Source of the DNA: Protea cynaroides
Taxonomy: Eukaryota; Streptophyta; Magnoliopsida; Proteales; Proteaceae
DNA: 64,000 nucleotides
Direction: 5' to 3'
NCBI GenBank assembly: GCA_028583415.1
Contig: CM053267.1
Coordinates: 26,398,902-26,462,901, forward strand
Shown: one piece after another, positions 20,208 to 30,807 of the stretch
How the letters are laid out: the number at the start of each line of letters is the position of its first letter
Numbering within the stretch: the first letter of the stretch is position 1
Notes under the pieces: generated by a model
Told to the model about the DNA's origin: nothing
The model's input: the letters and a program-made list of their open reading frames with translations, nothing else
Databases searched by the model: none
Translations under genes and position numbers: made by a program

Positions 20208-22887
20208 ATTATTCTTTCTAATCTTTCTTTGGATAACAGTCTTAAACCCTTATGACCAGGGTGGAAGATTACAATATACAGTTTAATTTCTAAAGATAGA
20301 ATAAATTAAAGATTTTTATACTTCTATGGATTCAGACTACGATTAATGCTTAAGTGTCTAATATACTGCATCTTCTTGCTCAGAAGTTTCATAATCCTTA
20401 TTCCTTTTTCACTTAAGTTGTCCAACTATATAAATTTTTCTTTACATGTCCCTTCTGGGTCACTCTACAAGAATTTTATTCTACTTAGATCATTTTATCT
20501 TGTAGTTTCATATTGTCTAATTCTTTGTCATAAAGTTTCTGACTATTCCATGAAAAAATATTTTTCTTTATATGGGTTTCTCTATCCCTTTTACAACTTG
20601 CCTTTGTCTAGGTGTATATTATGCACTGTGACATTGGCATTCATATTTTTCTCTTTTCTTTGAACTTTTATCCTTAGTTCTTTCACTTTAGGGTTCACTA
20701 TATTTTTGAGTACTATAGGTCACCAGGATCTGATTATACAGTTTTTGTGAGGAAGTGAAAAGTCTAAAATATCACCTACATAGGTTTTTAATAAACTTAC
20801 AAATATTCACTTATCCTTGAGCTTATCATTAATAGTTAACAGCTTTACCTTATATTTTCTCACATTTCTAATACCACCTATTATCATAAAAAACTGGTAC
20901 TGATGGATTTGAGTAATAAAGCATCTCCCCATCCCTTCTTGAAATATCAAACATTTCTTTGGATTTCATAGGGAATATCCTTTTCCAATGTTCCTCATCT
21001 GAACATTCCCTTACTTCATCTTAGAGACTGAACGTCCTAAGAACCAAAACACAATTTTCTATTGAGTATATCTAGGTTAAACAGTCCTAGACTAGTTTTT
21101 AATTTTCATGCTAATTCATAGAACTGGCTGCCAAAGACAGACATCTTAAGGTATTTAATCATTACATGTTTACAACTATATTACAATGTAAATAATTGCA
21201 AGTCTACGATTAATACCAAATAAAATTAGCTAGCAAGAATATATATACATAACATGTGCAAGCTAATTAATATCTTTGAAAAGTCAATCGAACTACACAC
21301 ACATCCTTTGTGACAATATGTGCACTGGTCCTCTCAATATCTATGAAATAACTGTGAAGAGATAATGACTCTCGAAGATTTCACCCCCTTTGGGTAGATG
21401 AAACCCCCTAAAGCTAAGATCCTTCAACCATGTGCATGAGTTCTTTATTTTCTTTGACAACGCCACTTTGGGTGGACAATGTCGTTCTTTATAATCTTAG
21501 ACAACGCCACCTTTGGGTGGACAGTGTCGTTCTTTGCTGCATTCATAAAAGTGAGAGTTTTTGTCAGTGTCACTTTTGGGTGAACACTAGACTTTCTTTA
21601 CTGTAGTTTGTAAATGAATAAATGCTAGATTTGAGCATATTATGATAGAACCAAAGTTGTCACTTTGGTGGTCACACAAAGTTCCACCATGATATGAACA
21701 AATCCCAACTTGCAATTCATGTGGGACAACATGGATGTTTTATTAACACAACTAAACAGGTCTAAACATCAATATAAACATGCACAATAGCTTAATCAAT
21801 CAATTTTGTACAATAACTTTAAGAAAAATCAGCAAAAACATTACAAATCGAGTTCCCATAGGGTATTTTTCCATAATAACATATTCTTCAATGCATCAAA
21901 ATGTATCAAAATATATATCAGATTGAAGAGCATTAAAAATGGAGTCCAACAAAACAAACTAGAGGTCAATCTGACCTTCTTAGCTCCCAGAATCACTGTT
22001 TAATGTCCTTTTGTTAAAAATAGAAACCAAACAGGCCCTTATAAGAAAATCCTGTCTGAGTCGGTTTGGTTCGGTTCGATTCACTCCGGCTTCGCTAGTT
22101 CTGGCCTAACTTCAGCTCGGTTCAAACTAAACCTAGTATACCTTTTTTAATTTTTTATTATTAATTATTGCTTTGGTTCAGACCGCAAGCCAAGCGGTTT
22201 GATGTAAACCACACCGCGGTTCGACCAATTGGCTCAACCATCGATCCAACCAGTGGTGAACCCGGTTCATCATTCGGGTATCCGGGTTAAAATTTTTGGG
22301 TTCTCAGGTTGGATATACGGGCCAAGATTCAGGGTTTTGGGTCGAGATATTTAGGTCAGATACCAGGCTAACGGGTCGGGCCCCGGGTCAAACGTGCTAC
22401 TCCACACGTGTACAATCTAGCTGGTCTTGGGCTTGGGCCTTGGCTGACCAGGCTTGGCCAGGCTAGGCTAGCTCGGCTTAGCCAGCCCCCAGCCCCTCCC
22501 CAGCTGTCTTCGGCTTGGCTCGGCCTGGGTCGAGGCTAGGGTTTTCGATTCTCGCTAAGTCAACTCGGTGACGAATCGGCGCCGCCAGTAATTTTTTTTT
22601 ATAAATTCCCCCGTGAGTGAGATCCACTCGCGGATACTGTCGGAGAGTGCCGACACGTTAGGATTCCGGCGTTGGCGATATTTATATCGCCGAAACCGTC
22701 TCGTCTTGAGCTTTCCAATGGTATGTTGCTTAACCTATTTTGCCAGACGAAAAAATTTGTCAATGGAAAACTCTAATAGATCTGATTGAGATTCGATCCA
22801 AAACTTGAGGAAAATTTTTCTTTCAATTTAACTATTCATTATCAGTCTTTATAATCAATCTCCATTGATTCTAGGTCTATATGGTTA
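20208..22887. other. 5' internal half of the copia element, no recognisable gene
   Basis: Begins with the ATTAT target duplication (20208-20212). I see only short, unsupported frames. Two or three degenerate copies of GACAACGCCACTTTGGGTGG are at about 21460-21600, and a GGCTTGGCC-rich stretch at about 22420-22530 resembles a leader. gag is not identifiable. Confidence 0.55.
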
Positions 22888-22900
22888 GCTCTGATACTAA
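22888..22900 (-). other. Primer-binding site of the copia element
   Basis: GCTCTGATACTAA on the plus strand is the complement of TTAGTATCAGAGC, the initiator-Met site with one change, directly beside the LTR at 22902. Confidence 0.8.
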
Positions 22901-22901
22901 T

Positions 22902-23341
22902 TGTTAGAATATTATGTATTTAGGGTTTCAATGAAACCCATTCCAATTCCATACAGTTGCCCTAGAACACAATAGAGAAGCCATAAACAATGAACATAAA
23001 GACATACCTTTCTGTGAAGAGATCGATTCCCATACGCTCCAAAACGCTCCAAGCTTTGATCGAAATCCCTTGGTCACAGTCTTCCATAGCCTCCAGAGGA
23101 TATCCTGATGTCTCTTGCTAATGGGTGCAGAGAGAACTAATTAATTGTGGCTGTGGGGACTCTAATCCAATATTTATAGAATACTGTTGTAACCCTAAAA
23201 CCCTTCCCACTATAGAATTAGGGTTACCAAACGTATCTCATACCATGTGGCAAATCAAACTAAACTGGTTCTATCGTGTTCATTGGACTCCCACTAAATT
23301 GACTAGTTTAGGTAATTAATTAAGCCCACATAAATCTAACA
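22902..23341 (-). repeat. 5' LTR of the copia element
   Basis: 440 bp, TGTTAGAATATTATG to ATAAATCTAACA, matching 6325-6764 in length and sequence. The primer site lies on its inner side and the ATCCA target duplication (23342-23346) on its outer side. Confidence 0.93.
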
Positions 23342-23346
23342 ATCCA

Positions 23347-23803
23347 ACCAGCCCAGCTCACGGAAATGATCACTCCTCATAAACATCCCAAGAAACTCAT
23401 AGCCTTTGCTAAGCAGCTCTTCAACCTCCAACTATTCTTCATCATTCTTGAAATCATAACTCCTCCCAAATACAGTCATTATTACGTCGAACCAAATTGC
23501 AGGACCCTTGGCTCAATGGTAGAGAATTTAGTAAGCAGATTCCTTTGTATATCGATTTGTGAAGGTTGAACTGCATTTTTAGAATCTCTTTAGCAGTGTC
23601 TGGATGACTTGAGCCTATGAAACGAGTAAAGACAATAGAAAATGCCATGAGCTGAATGACACTGAATCCTTGGGGAAGCTTCGTAAGAACCCGATAGGCT
23701 GCAGAGCCTGTAAAGGTGAATACCAAGCAAAAGAGAGGGAAGCTAAATGGTCCTGGTATAACCATTTGAGCTTTTGTTTGAGCTTGAGCTTTTGAGAGAG
23801 CCC
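23347..23803 (-). pseudogene. CYP78A-type cytochrome P450 pseudogene, central pieces
   Basis: Minus-strand codons at 23580-23803 give ALSKAQAQTKAQMVIPGP, then VFTFTGSAAYRVLTKL, LMAFSIVFTRFI and SSHPDTAKEIL. These are the proline hinge and N-terminal blocks of CYP78A monooxygenases. After a stretch that cannot be aligned, 23347-23497 in another frame gives FDVIMTVFGRSYDFKND, then EELLSKGYEFLGMF, SDHF and LGWLD, with one TAG. The KEIL-to-FDV gap is far shorter than in a whole gene, so about half of that part is deleted. The heme-binding region is not in the window. CYP78A enzymes act in organ growth at the ER; this copy is dead. Confidence 0.82.
23799..23803. repeat. Target-site duplication AGCCC, left copy
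   Basis: AGCCC precedes the LTR at 23804 and recurs at 26597-26601 after the LTR end. It lies inside P450 codons, so the pseudogene sequence rejoins across it. Confidence 0.9.
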
Positions 23804-24212
23804 TGTTAGAATTCTAAGGTCTCTTTAGGGTTTCCCAGTGAACCCATTAGGGTTTCTATCAACCCTGAAATCCACACAATACCTATAACACAATGGGAGA
23901 ACACAGTAATCAATGTAAATCACATACCTGTAAGTTGAAGATTGTTTTCCGCCGTTCCACCGTACTACACTTGGGTTTGAGTCTTCCACAGCCTTCTGGG
24001 GATCCCTTGAACTCTCTCTGCATATGGGAATAGGAGAAGAATAACTGTGGCTGCGGGGACCCTAACTGTTGGTATATAATACCACCCCACCCCTGGACCA
24101 GTCCCACAGTGGACCAGGTAGGTCCATCTATAATCATACTTAAACTGATCTTCTTGTAACCAGACTCCCATTGAACCAACTAACCATATAATTAATTTAG
24201 CCCACACTAATA

Positions 24213-26583
24213 TGTTGATCCCAGGTAGTCACTGAGAGGGGGGGGGGGGTGAATCAGTGCCCTCAAAATATTTCCACTCTTATGATTTGGCCTACTGCTT
24301 TGGAAATTGCTGCCTTGAGCTGTCTGTCTATGCTGTGCTGCCTTGAGCTGATAAGTTCAAATATCTATTCATTTACACATTTCGTGCACACACCAATCAC
24401 ACACCCACAGGTATCCATACCAGGGGCTTGGCCTGCCAAGTGTGTACACCCAGACCTGCAGCACACAGACTTCTATTCCACACTCATAGACAATTTCATA
24501 GGCACATCCACATGACATACTATGTAACGTGGTTCACCTATCACACACTGTGATGGTTATTCCATGGGCCAATACCCTAACCAGGGTTTCGTATTATACC
24601 CAATACGTTACTTTAATGCTATGGTTGTACCTACAACCCTGATGCTACAACATCAACCGCATTCTCAGCTGCAACTGAGTCCTAGGCAACAATCCCACTC
24701 CAGTCAAGCCCCCAACTTGACAGGTTACAAAATATTTATCAAATAAAAATTACAAACCCTTCCCATATGGCATTGGTACAAATACATAGGGTCTGTATGC
24801 GTGATTACCTTCCCAGCATGATCACGACATGTGTGGTGCTCACCAAATTAGCTTCCCAAGCTCTCCAATGGTGGTGGGTAAGCTTCTTCTACAAAATGGA
24901 GCTTCGGCACTTCCCCAATGCTTCTCGCACAACTTCATCCACACCTAATTCTCACCACATACTCACACTGCCTCTCCCGATCTTTATACGGCCATTAAAC
25001 TCAGAGAGAGGAGAGTGGAGAAAGATTTTTCCTCCAAAATAAGCTCAAGAAGCTTCTTTCTTCACAAAACCGGAGCTGCTCTCACCAAAACTGATTTTCT
25101 TTGTTGCAGGTGAACAGTACTCAAGAGGATGAGTTTGGAGCAATTTGAATCACTCGAATCGGACATCGGATGGCTGAGATATGGCCATCCGAAGTCCGGC
25201 TGGTCAGATTAAAAGAAACAACATCTCCGTACTTGATTCGGTGTGCCACAACACACAATAGTGCCGCCGCCTCTGTCGTACCGTATGACGTTGTCGAGAC
25301 GTGATTGGCTCAGAGCAGAATCTTCAATCTGAGCCGTTGGATCTGTCAAATCGACGCGGGAATTCATATGGGCCTTACGATCGCCCTCATCACGTCAGGC
25401 GCGATTGGGATACATTGTGGCCGTTAGATCGAGATCCATGATGCCGATGCACCATACGCGTGCAACACTGAATCCTGGATCCAGTTCCATGCGGCGCGGA
25501 TCACTATTTTAAGTTACCTTCAGCCAATCACAGGATTCACGCAAGAATCTTGACACGATCAAAGAGAAGCATAGAATCCCGCCTTAATTTGAGTCACCGA
25601 TCTTGGATCTAACATACGTGGCTTGATCTGAGCCGTTGAGGTGGAATTTTCCACTTTTTCTTTGACCAAAATGCCCCTCAACAAAGTGTGGTAATGCCCT
25701 GTAAATCCAAATTTTTTTAATAGGGTCCTGAGTCGACTCTTCTTTGCAGAAATTCGTCGAACACTTGGTCCGCAGTTCGGACATGCCTTGCGGAGGCTTG
25801 CGGTCCGCGTGGGTGCTATGTTGCTCATGACGTGCTGCTGTCTTGCTGACTTGCGGCATAGTCGTGCCGACATAGCTGTGCGTGGCATAGCTGCTGTGCG
25901 CATGGCATGCTGCTGTGTGCGGCATAGCTGCTGTGCGCATGGCATGCTGCTATGCGCACGACATGCAGTTGGTATGCTGCGCATGGTGGGCTTGCTGCTG
26001 TGCTGTGCATGGTATGCTGTGCATGGTGGGCTTGCTGCTGTGCTGCTGCCTTGGTGCCGCGGGCATCGGCCATGCTGGCCAGGGCTGACTGCCATGCTGG
26101 CCTGACCACCCCAGGTGGGACCCACCTGGTCCCCACCCACTCTCTCTCCTCTTTCTCTCTCCTCATCTTCTCTCTCCTCTTTCTCTCTCTTCTTTCTGAT
26201 CTCCATTCTCTTTCTTCTGCTAGTCTCTCTCATCAATTGCTGTCAGTGCACCAACCCAGTCACCATGTCTATCAGTGGGACTTCAGTGGGACCCACAGAC
26301 ACACTCTCTCCTCTTTCTTTCTCTACTTTGTCTTTCTACTTAATATGTCTTCTTTCACTGAATTGTAAGCACTGTGAACTGGGAATTGGCTTCCAAATAA
26401 GCTTCTGACTGTCCAACCATGTCTGCTGACTGTCCACTCTGTCTACTGACTGGATACATTTCCTGCTGACATTCTCTCTCCTCCATATCACTCTGCCAAC
26501 TGTCTAGAGGTTGCCAAGGTTGCCAACAATGACAACACATACAAAGTTGCTCTCAACAGCTCAACTTGGCCAAGGTTCCAACA
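24213..26583. mobile_element. Long solo LTR with 12-G tract, TSD TAATA
   Basis: 2371 bp from TGTTGATCCCAGG to GGTTCCAACA, flanked by a perfect TAATA (24208-24212 and 26584-26588). It belongs to a class of long LTRs with a G tract near one end (12 Gs at 24238-24249). The LTR at 28955 has the same layout. It holds tandem GCATGCTGCTG-like repeats (about 25845-26050) and a CT-rich tract (about 26140-26230). The long frames inside it look like by-products of these repeats, not genes. Confidence 0.9.
25845..26050. repeat. Tandem GCATGGCATGCTGCTG-type repeats in the solo LTR
   Basis: Imperfect units such as GCATAGCTGCTGTGCGCATG recur seven or eight times, with a longer unit (GCATGGTGGGCTTGCTGCTG) repeated twice at the end. 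Both strands stay open here, which explains the overlapping long frames. Confidence 0.75.
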
Positions 26584-26596
26584 TAATATTCTTACA

Positions 26597-26665
26597 AGCC
26601 CAAGCTATTCCACCCAGTGCAAGCCAGAAACCAAAACCACAAGTAGAAGAAATGCATATGCTATC
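26597..26665 (-). pseudogene. CYP78A-type P450 pseudogene, N-terminal piece
   Basis: Read on the minus strand toward the solo LTR, the codons give FGFWLALGGIAW, and across the insertion the frame continues ALSKAQ at 23803. The GGIAWA motif matches the CYP78A N-terminal block PGGxAWA that follows the membrane anchor. The frame fits across the target duplication without a shift. Upstream codons are not recognisable, so the pseudogene starts or is truncated here. Confidence 0.65.
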
Positions 26666-26699
26666 ATTTTAATGCTCAGAGCAGAAAAATAAGCAGTTT

Positions 26700-28030
26700 G
26701 GGGGAAGAACAGAAGAAGGTAATCGGACGACATTTTTGAAGCTTAGTGGTACTGCTTCAGTTTTTAACTATTTGAAATTTGTATATGTGCGGTTCATCCG
26801 TGGAAAGAAGGAGCGCAAACGTGTAACTTTAAGACTTGATTTCAAGTGAACTGACCTCTATACTATTCATCGCTGCTATAACAACAACCACAACAATTAT
26901 ATTACATACCTCAAACTCAAAAGAATAGAGGGTGGTAGCAATGTTGTAGGAGATACTCTTAGCAGTGTTGTTGCCATTGATTCGCTTTCTACTGCTCATC
27001 TACCAGCATGATTCGTTTTCTGTTGCTCATCCACCAGCAGAAGCGAGGATGGGAGAACCTTATTGTGTCAAGGAGATGAAAAAAAATTTACGGGCACATA
27101 TAATTCACTCTTTACCGACTTTGATGGCAATGTCATCGGCAAACTTGAGATGATCCCAAACTTTGGCTCTACTTACAACTAACTTATGAAGAACAATTAC
27201 AAAGACGATTGTCGGAGATTGGCTCTCTCTAGTTCTTGCTAAAAGTTGTATTCAATTAGCTGCAGCAGTCTTACAATATAATTCGATTCCAGATCGGCTA
27301 CCGGTTGGTAAACTGAGAAATGGTGAAATACAAAGGCGGTGGGTGAAATTTCCCTATTAGATAAACAATAATCATCGACCATTTGGTCCTTTGCACTATT
27401 CATCGGCCTAGACCATCACAGACAAACCATCTTTTTTCTTGCTACATTGCTTTTAGAATAAATGATGAAATCTTTGATTTGGTTGTTTTAATATTATTAA
27501 AGCTATCTCTGGACAAGCACCAAGGCCAATTCTTATATATAAACATGCTACTATAGCAAAAACTATTACTATTGTAATGCCAGAGATACACCATCGTCTT
27601 GTGGCATATTTACCTTAATACCGTTAGAAACCTTTCATTGCTTATTCATATCATTTTGTGAAAACGGTTCAATAATGTAATATATGGTCATAAATTGGTG
27701 AGAAATATTTCTAAGATGGGATGGGATGCCGAAGGAGTTCAATCTTGAAGGAAACAAATGGTTATATGACTTATTTAAAATTTGAGAATATTGAATGGTA
27801 AACGTAGGAGTTCCAATGTCTAAACTCCCAACCCCTTTTTTGTAGCTTTGGCATTGTCTTGGGAGGTCATTAATAATGGTCCTCGTTCTAGATTTCGTGA
27901 TTTAGGATCTCTCTTTTGGCTACTCCTCTGTAGATGACAATGTTAAAGGGTTGAGTTGCAGTTTATTAGAGGTCCTTCTGTTTTGTTGTTTGGGATCGCC
28001 TAGACCTTAATTCTGTATATAATTTTTTTA
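26700..28030. other. Stretch without a recognisable gene
   Basis: AT-rich DNA with only short frames and no motif I can name. It may be host sequence upstream of the P450 pseudogene or an older, unrecognisable repeat. Confidence 0.45.
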
Positions 28031-28331
28031 ATATATTCTTTGAGGATTTTTAGCAAAAGAAACCAGTCTGTGCGTCAGTATCTTACAAATGCATCTTGGC
28101 AATCGTCCCATGAGCTTTATAATGTTCTTTTGGGTTTTAGGAATCTTGTTTCATACTTTGTTAGATGCTCTTTCTCTTTTATTCCAAGGGAGTCAAAGAG
28201 CATGGCTAACTCCTTTGCATGGCAGGCATATCCTTTACGCGTAAAACAATCTGGCCTTCTTACACTTCATGGCTGTATGCTTTTTGGAATGCTCAAGCCG
28301 CGAGTTTAACACGAATGAATACTATTTTTAC

Positions 28332-28364
<33 letters not shown>
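28031..28364 (+). mobile_element. LINE 3' end fragment with poly(A) tail
   Basis: The frame 28040-28309 ends with SYFVRCSFSFIPRESKSMA then NSFAWQA, which resembles the end of the RNase H domain of plant L1-type elements (FIPRESNxMADSLAK). The stop is followed shortly by an uninterrupted run of 32 A at 28333-28364. Both features point to a 5'-truncated LINE on the plus strand. The 5' limit and a target duplication are not evident. Confidence 0.6.
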
Positions 28365-28366
<2 letters not shown>

Positions 28367-28940
28367 TAGAGGCGTGGATCTTAATGTTAAGGCTTAAAAA
28401 AAATTCCTCACAAATATAAGAATCAAGGTTGTAGTAAGCAGCATTGGATCACTAATTCATATCAATTTCCATCAAGGCTGATATCAATTTTCAATTTTTT
28501 ACTAGTTTTTTAATTGTATTGACCATATTTCCCTACCCTATGGGTCCTATTACCAATCTGTATCGAATCAGTTTCGGCATTGATTGATACACAATCGGGA
28601 TTACTAAAACATTGATAAAATGATAGGAATGCATGTAGAAATAAGAATGCTACATAATTGACAGAAATCTGTGGATTAGAATGAATCCATTAGAATTCAG
28701 CCCATTTGATATTTGAGTACGATATGCTAACATGCTTCTTAGGAGCAGTTAAGATAAGATATTTTCAGATATGGAAAAAGTAATTCTTAGCTGGGAGTGT
28801 AAGTACGTCTCAAATATAATTTTCTCTTTCATAAAAATAATAAAATATTAAAATACATAAGGTGCAGCCACTTCTCTAAGCTCAAGTATCATTCATCTTT
28901 CACATATATTGTTAAATCTTTCTCCCTAGGAAACTAGCTT
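28365..28940. other. Stretch without a recognisable gene
   Basis: AT-rich, no supported frame. The last part lies on the inner side of the primer site at 28941-28953, so it may be the 5' leader of the minus-strand element that owns the LTR at 28955. Confidence 0.4.
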
Positions 28941-28953
28941 GCTTTAATACCAA
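28941..28953 (-). other. Primer-binding site next to the 28955 LTR
   Basis: GCTTTAATACCAA is the complement of TTGGTATTAAAGC, an initiator-Met type primer site with two changes, directly beside an LTR terminus. It implies a minus-strand element whose internal region lay to the left and is now lost or unrecognisable. Confidence 0.6.
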
Positions 28954-28954
28954 T

Positions 28955-30445
28955 TGATGTTCTTAGGTTGACAATAAGAGAGGGGGGGGGGGGTTGTGGG
29001 GTGTTTGGTGGGGGTTTGCATAAGTGTACCAAAAAACTTCTCCTATAATGCAATCACAAACTGGCTAGGGCAATCTCTATTTTATCAGTTACACACACAT
29101 ACACACACAAAAGATCTTTTGTTTCATGGTAACCTACTCTGCAAAACACATAAGCACTTTGATATGTAATATAAAAAATCACACCACAACACAGTTCATA
29201 CGTGGTCCACCTCCACAGTGTGTGAAATGCTACGTCCATGGAGCAATGCCCTAATAGTGCTTCGTATCTTTTCAATGCTCTCCAACAATATTTTGATTGC
29301 ACCTATATTCCATGAACCACAATCTCTGCCTTGGTTTGTGTAACACCACAAATGAGGGCAGCAACCTCACAATCTAATAAACCCCTACTTTGTAGGTAAT
29401 TACAATATTCAATGTAAGACTCACAAACCAACTCTCATTCCCAATTACATAAACTGTCTAGGTTTTCTCAACAATTTATCAAAACCCTAAATCAAAACAA
29501 CACGAAGTTGCTTGAACGAATTATCTCTACTAGAGTAACTCCACCACTAATAGTTTCTATGATGTAGAAACGTGAGATATGCGCTAAGATCAACAAAGTC
29601 GCATCCATAATGATCAAAGTAGGTTTTTTCGAAAAAAAAAAAAAAAAGCCCTACTTCAACTTTCCCTCTGCTCCTTTGGACTGCTTAATCGTGTGTTGGC
29701 TCTAAAACGAAGCAACAACAAAAAAACTAAGCTCAATTTGGCCTTATTTAGGCCTCCAAATCACAAAATTAATTTCAACCTTTGATCCGTGAACATATAA
29801 ATCAGATCTGATGGCTCAGATCAATTTTTTGATTGATCAGGGAAACGATTCATCATGTCACTCACTGTCGTCTACAGTTACAGCCGTCGGATTGGCCTTC
29901 CAAATAGAGGGTGATATCTAGACCGTTAGATCCGCAAATCATTATCGAGCAACCACTTAGCACCTCTTGATAAGAATCTTGCGCAGATGCACACTGCAGA
30001 GCGCACACCGTAGTGGCATTACATCACACGCATCGCAGGACGTCCTTTTAAACTACTACATCAAACCAAAAATAAGGCGGCGTAATTTATTGACTCGTCA
30101 GCCCCATCTTCCATAGTGCCTTAACCAGATCCATTAGATCGGCATTTAACCAACGTGGCACCATTCCAATCATTCGATCTACTTTTTGAAACTTTTTGAA
30201 ATTTCAAACAGCAGCCGTAACTTCACAGGAAGGCAAAATCTATAAAATATTATATAATCGAAAATTTTTGATCTACCATCCAATAAGTATTCGATATTTG
30301 ATCGATTTATCCACACTTTTCAGTTAATTTCACCTGCCCCCACTTAACTGACGGAATACATTAAAAATAGAGTTTGACATTTCTACCCTTCTTTTTTGAA
30401 ATTGAAAGATATTAAAATGAGATAAAATTATTAATTTGATCTTAT
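28955..30445 (-). mobile_element. Long LTR with 12-G tract, interrupted by a copia element
   Basis: Starts TGATGTTCTTAGG and has 12 Gs at 28982-28993. It follows the same order of blocks as 24213-26583: G tract, a stretch like ACACAGTTCATACGTGGTCC before CCATGGAGCAATGCCCTAA, then a segment with AGCCGTCGGAT and CCGTTAGATC. It is a relative of that solo LTR, quite diverged. The Ale-like copia element enters at 30446. Its far side would lie beyond 35226, in or past the assembly gap, so the end is unseen. Confidence 0.65.
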
Positions 30446-30800
30446 TGTAAAATCTGAAATTTTGAATTAATTCAAAGTCTTGCTCAAATACATTGGGTAT
30501 AGGTATATTTATAATATACTGGAGTTGTTTACATTGTGTATTTGAATTAAAAATTTTGAATTTGAATCTTTGTAACCGATGAAAGGAATTAAGAGCTGGA
30601 TATCAAATCCAGTTATTGTTTTTAAAAGTTACAAATTTTGAATTTGAATATTTGTAATCATTGAGAGATTCTCTCTTTAATTTTGTAATTCAAAAATTGA
30701 ATTTGAATCTTTGTAACCGGTGAGAGATTCTGTCTTTAATTTTCTAATTCATAATTTGAATTTGAATATTTGTAATCGGTGAAAGATTCTCTCCTTAACA
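30446..30800 (-). repeat. 3' LTR of the Ale-like copia element, with internal tandem repeats
   Basis: 355 bp, TGTAAAATCTG to CTCCTTAACA. Its right half (about 30640-30800) is built of a 70-75 base unit, TTGAATTTGAATNTTTGTAA followed by GAGAGATTCTCTCTTTAATT, present nearly three times. The polypurine tract (minus strand CTTGAGAGGGGA) abuts it at 30801-30812. Confidence 0.88.
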
Positions 30801-30807
30801 TCCCCTC

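Larger units (their letters stand above)
6325..23341 (-). mobile_element. Ty1/copia element (non-autonomous remnant) hosting a nested Tekay element
   Basis: Two 440-bp LTRs (6325-6764, 22902-23341), both starting TGTT and ending CTAACA, are flanked by a perfect ATCCA duplication. The primer site lies beside the right LTR and the polypurine tract beside the left, so the element reads on the minus strand. After removal of the 11,752-bp Tekay insertion and its extra 5-bp duplication the element is about 5.26 kb. Only a decayed RNase H end is recognisable; I see no integrase or RT core. It is therefore either internally deleted or non-autonomous. It interrupts the CYP78A pseudogene. Confidence 0.92.
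23804..26596. mobile_element. Copia-type solo LTR, split by a second solo LTR
   Basis: Starts TGTTAGAATTC and ends TTCTTACA, flanked by a perfect AGCCC duplication. Without the inner LTR it is about 417 bp, close to the 440-bp LTRs of the nearby copia element and distantly alike in sequence (TTTAGGGTTTC near the start, TTAATTTAGCCCACA near the end). No internal region or second LTR is present, so it arose by LTR-LTR recombination. It splits the P450 frame between its Ala-Trp and downstream codons. Confidence 0.9.

Noticed and set aside
23454..23765. The 103-codon minus-strand frame as an intact small protein
   Set aside because: Its first 62 codons are the P450 block and the rest is out-of-frame P450 and decayed sequence; it is a pseudogene piece.
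25559..26236. A 225-codon minus-strand frame with His/Ala/Ser-rich sequence, and several overlapping frames on both strands
   Set aside because: It lies wholly within a solo LTR and is produced by the tandem GCATGCTGCTG repeats and CT-rich tracts; all frames stay open together and no domain is visible.
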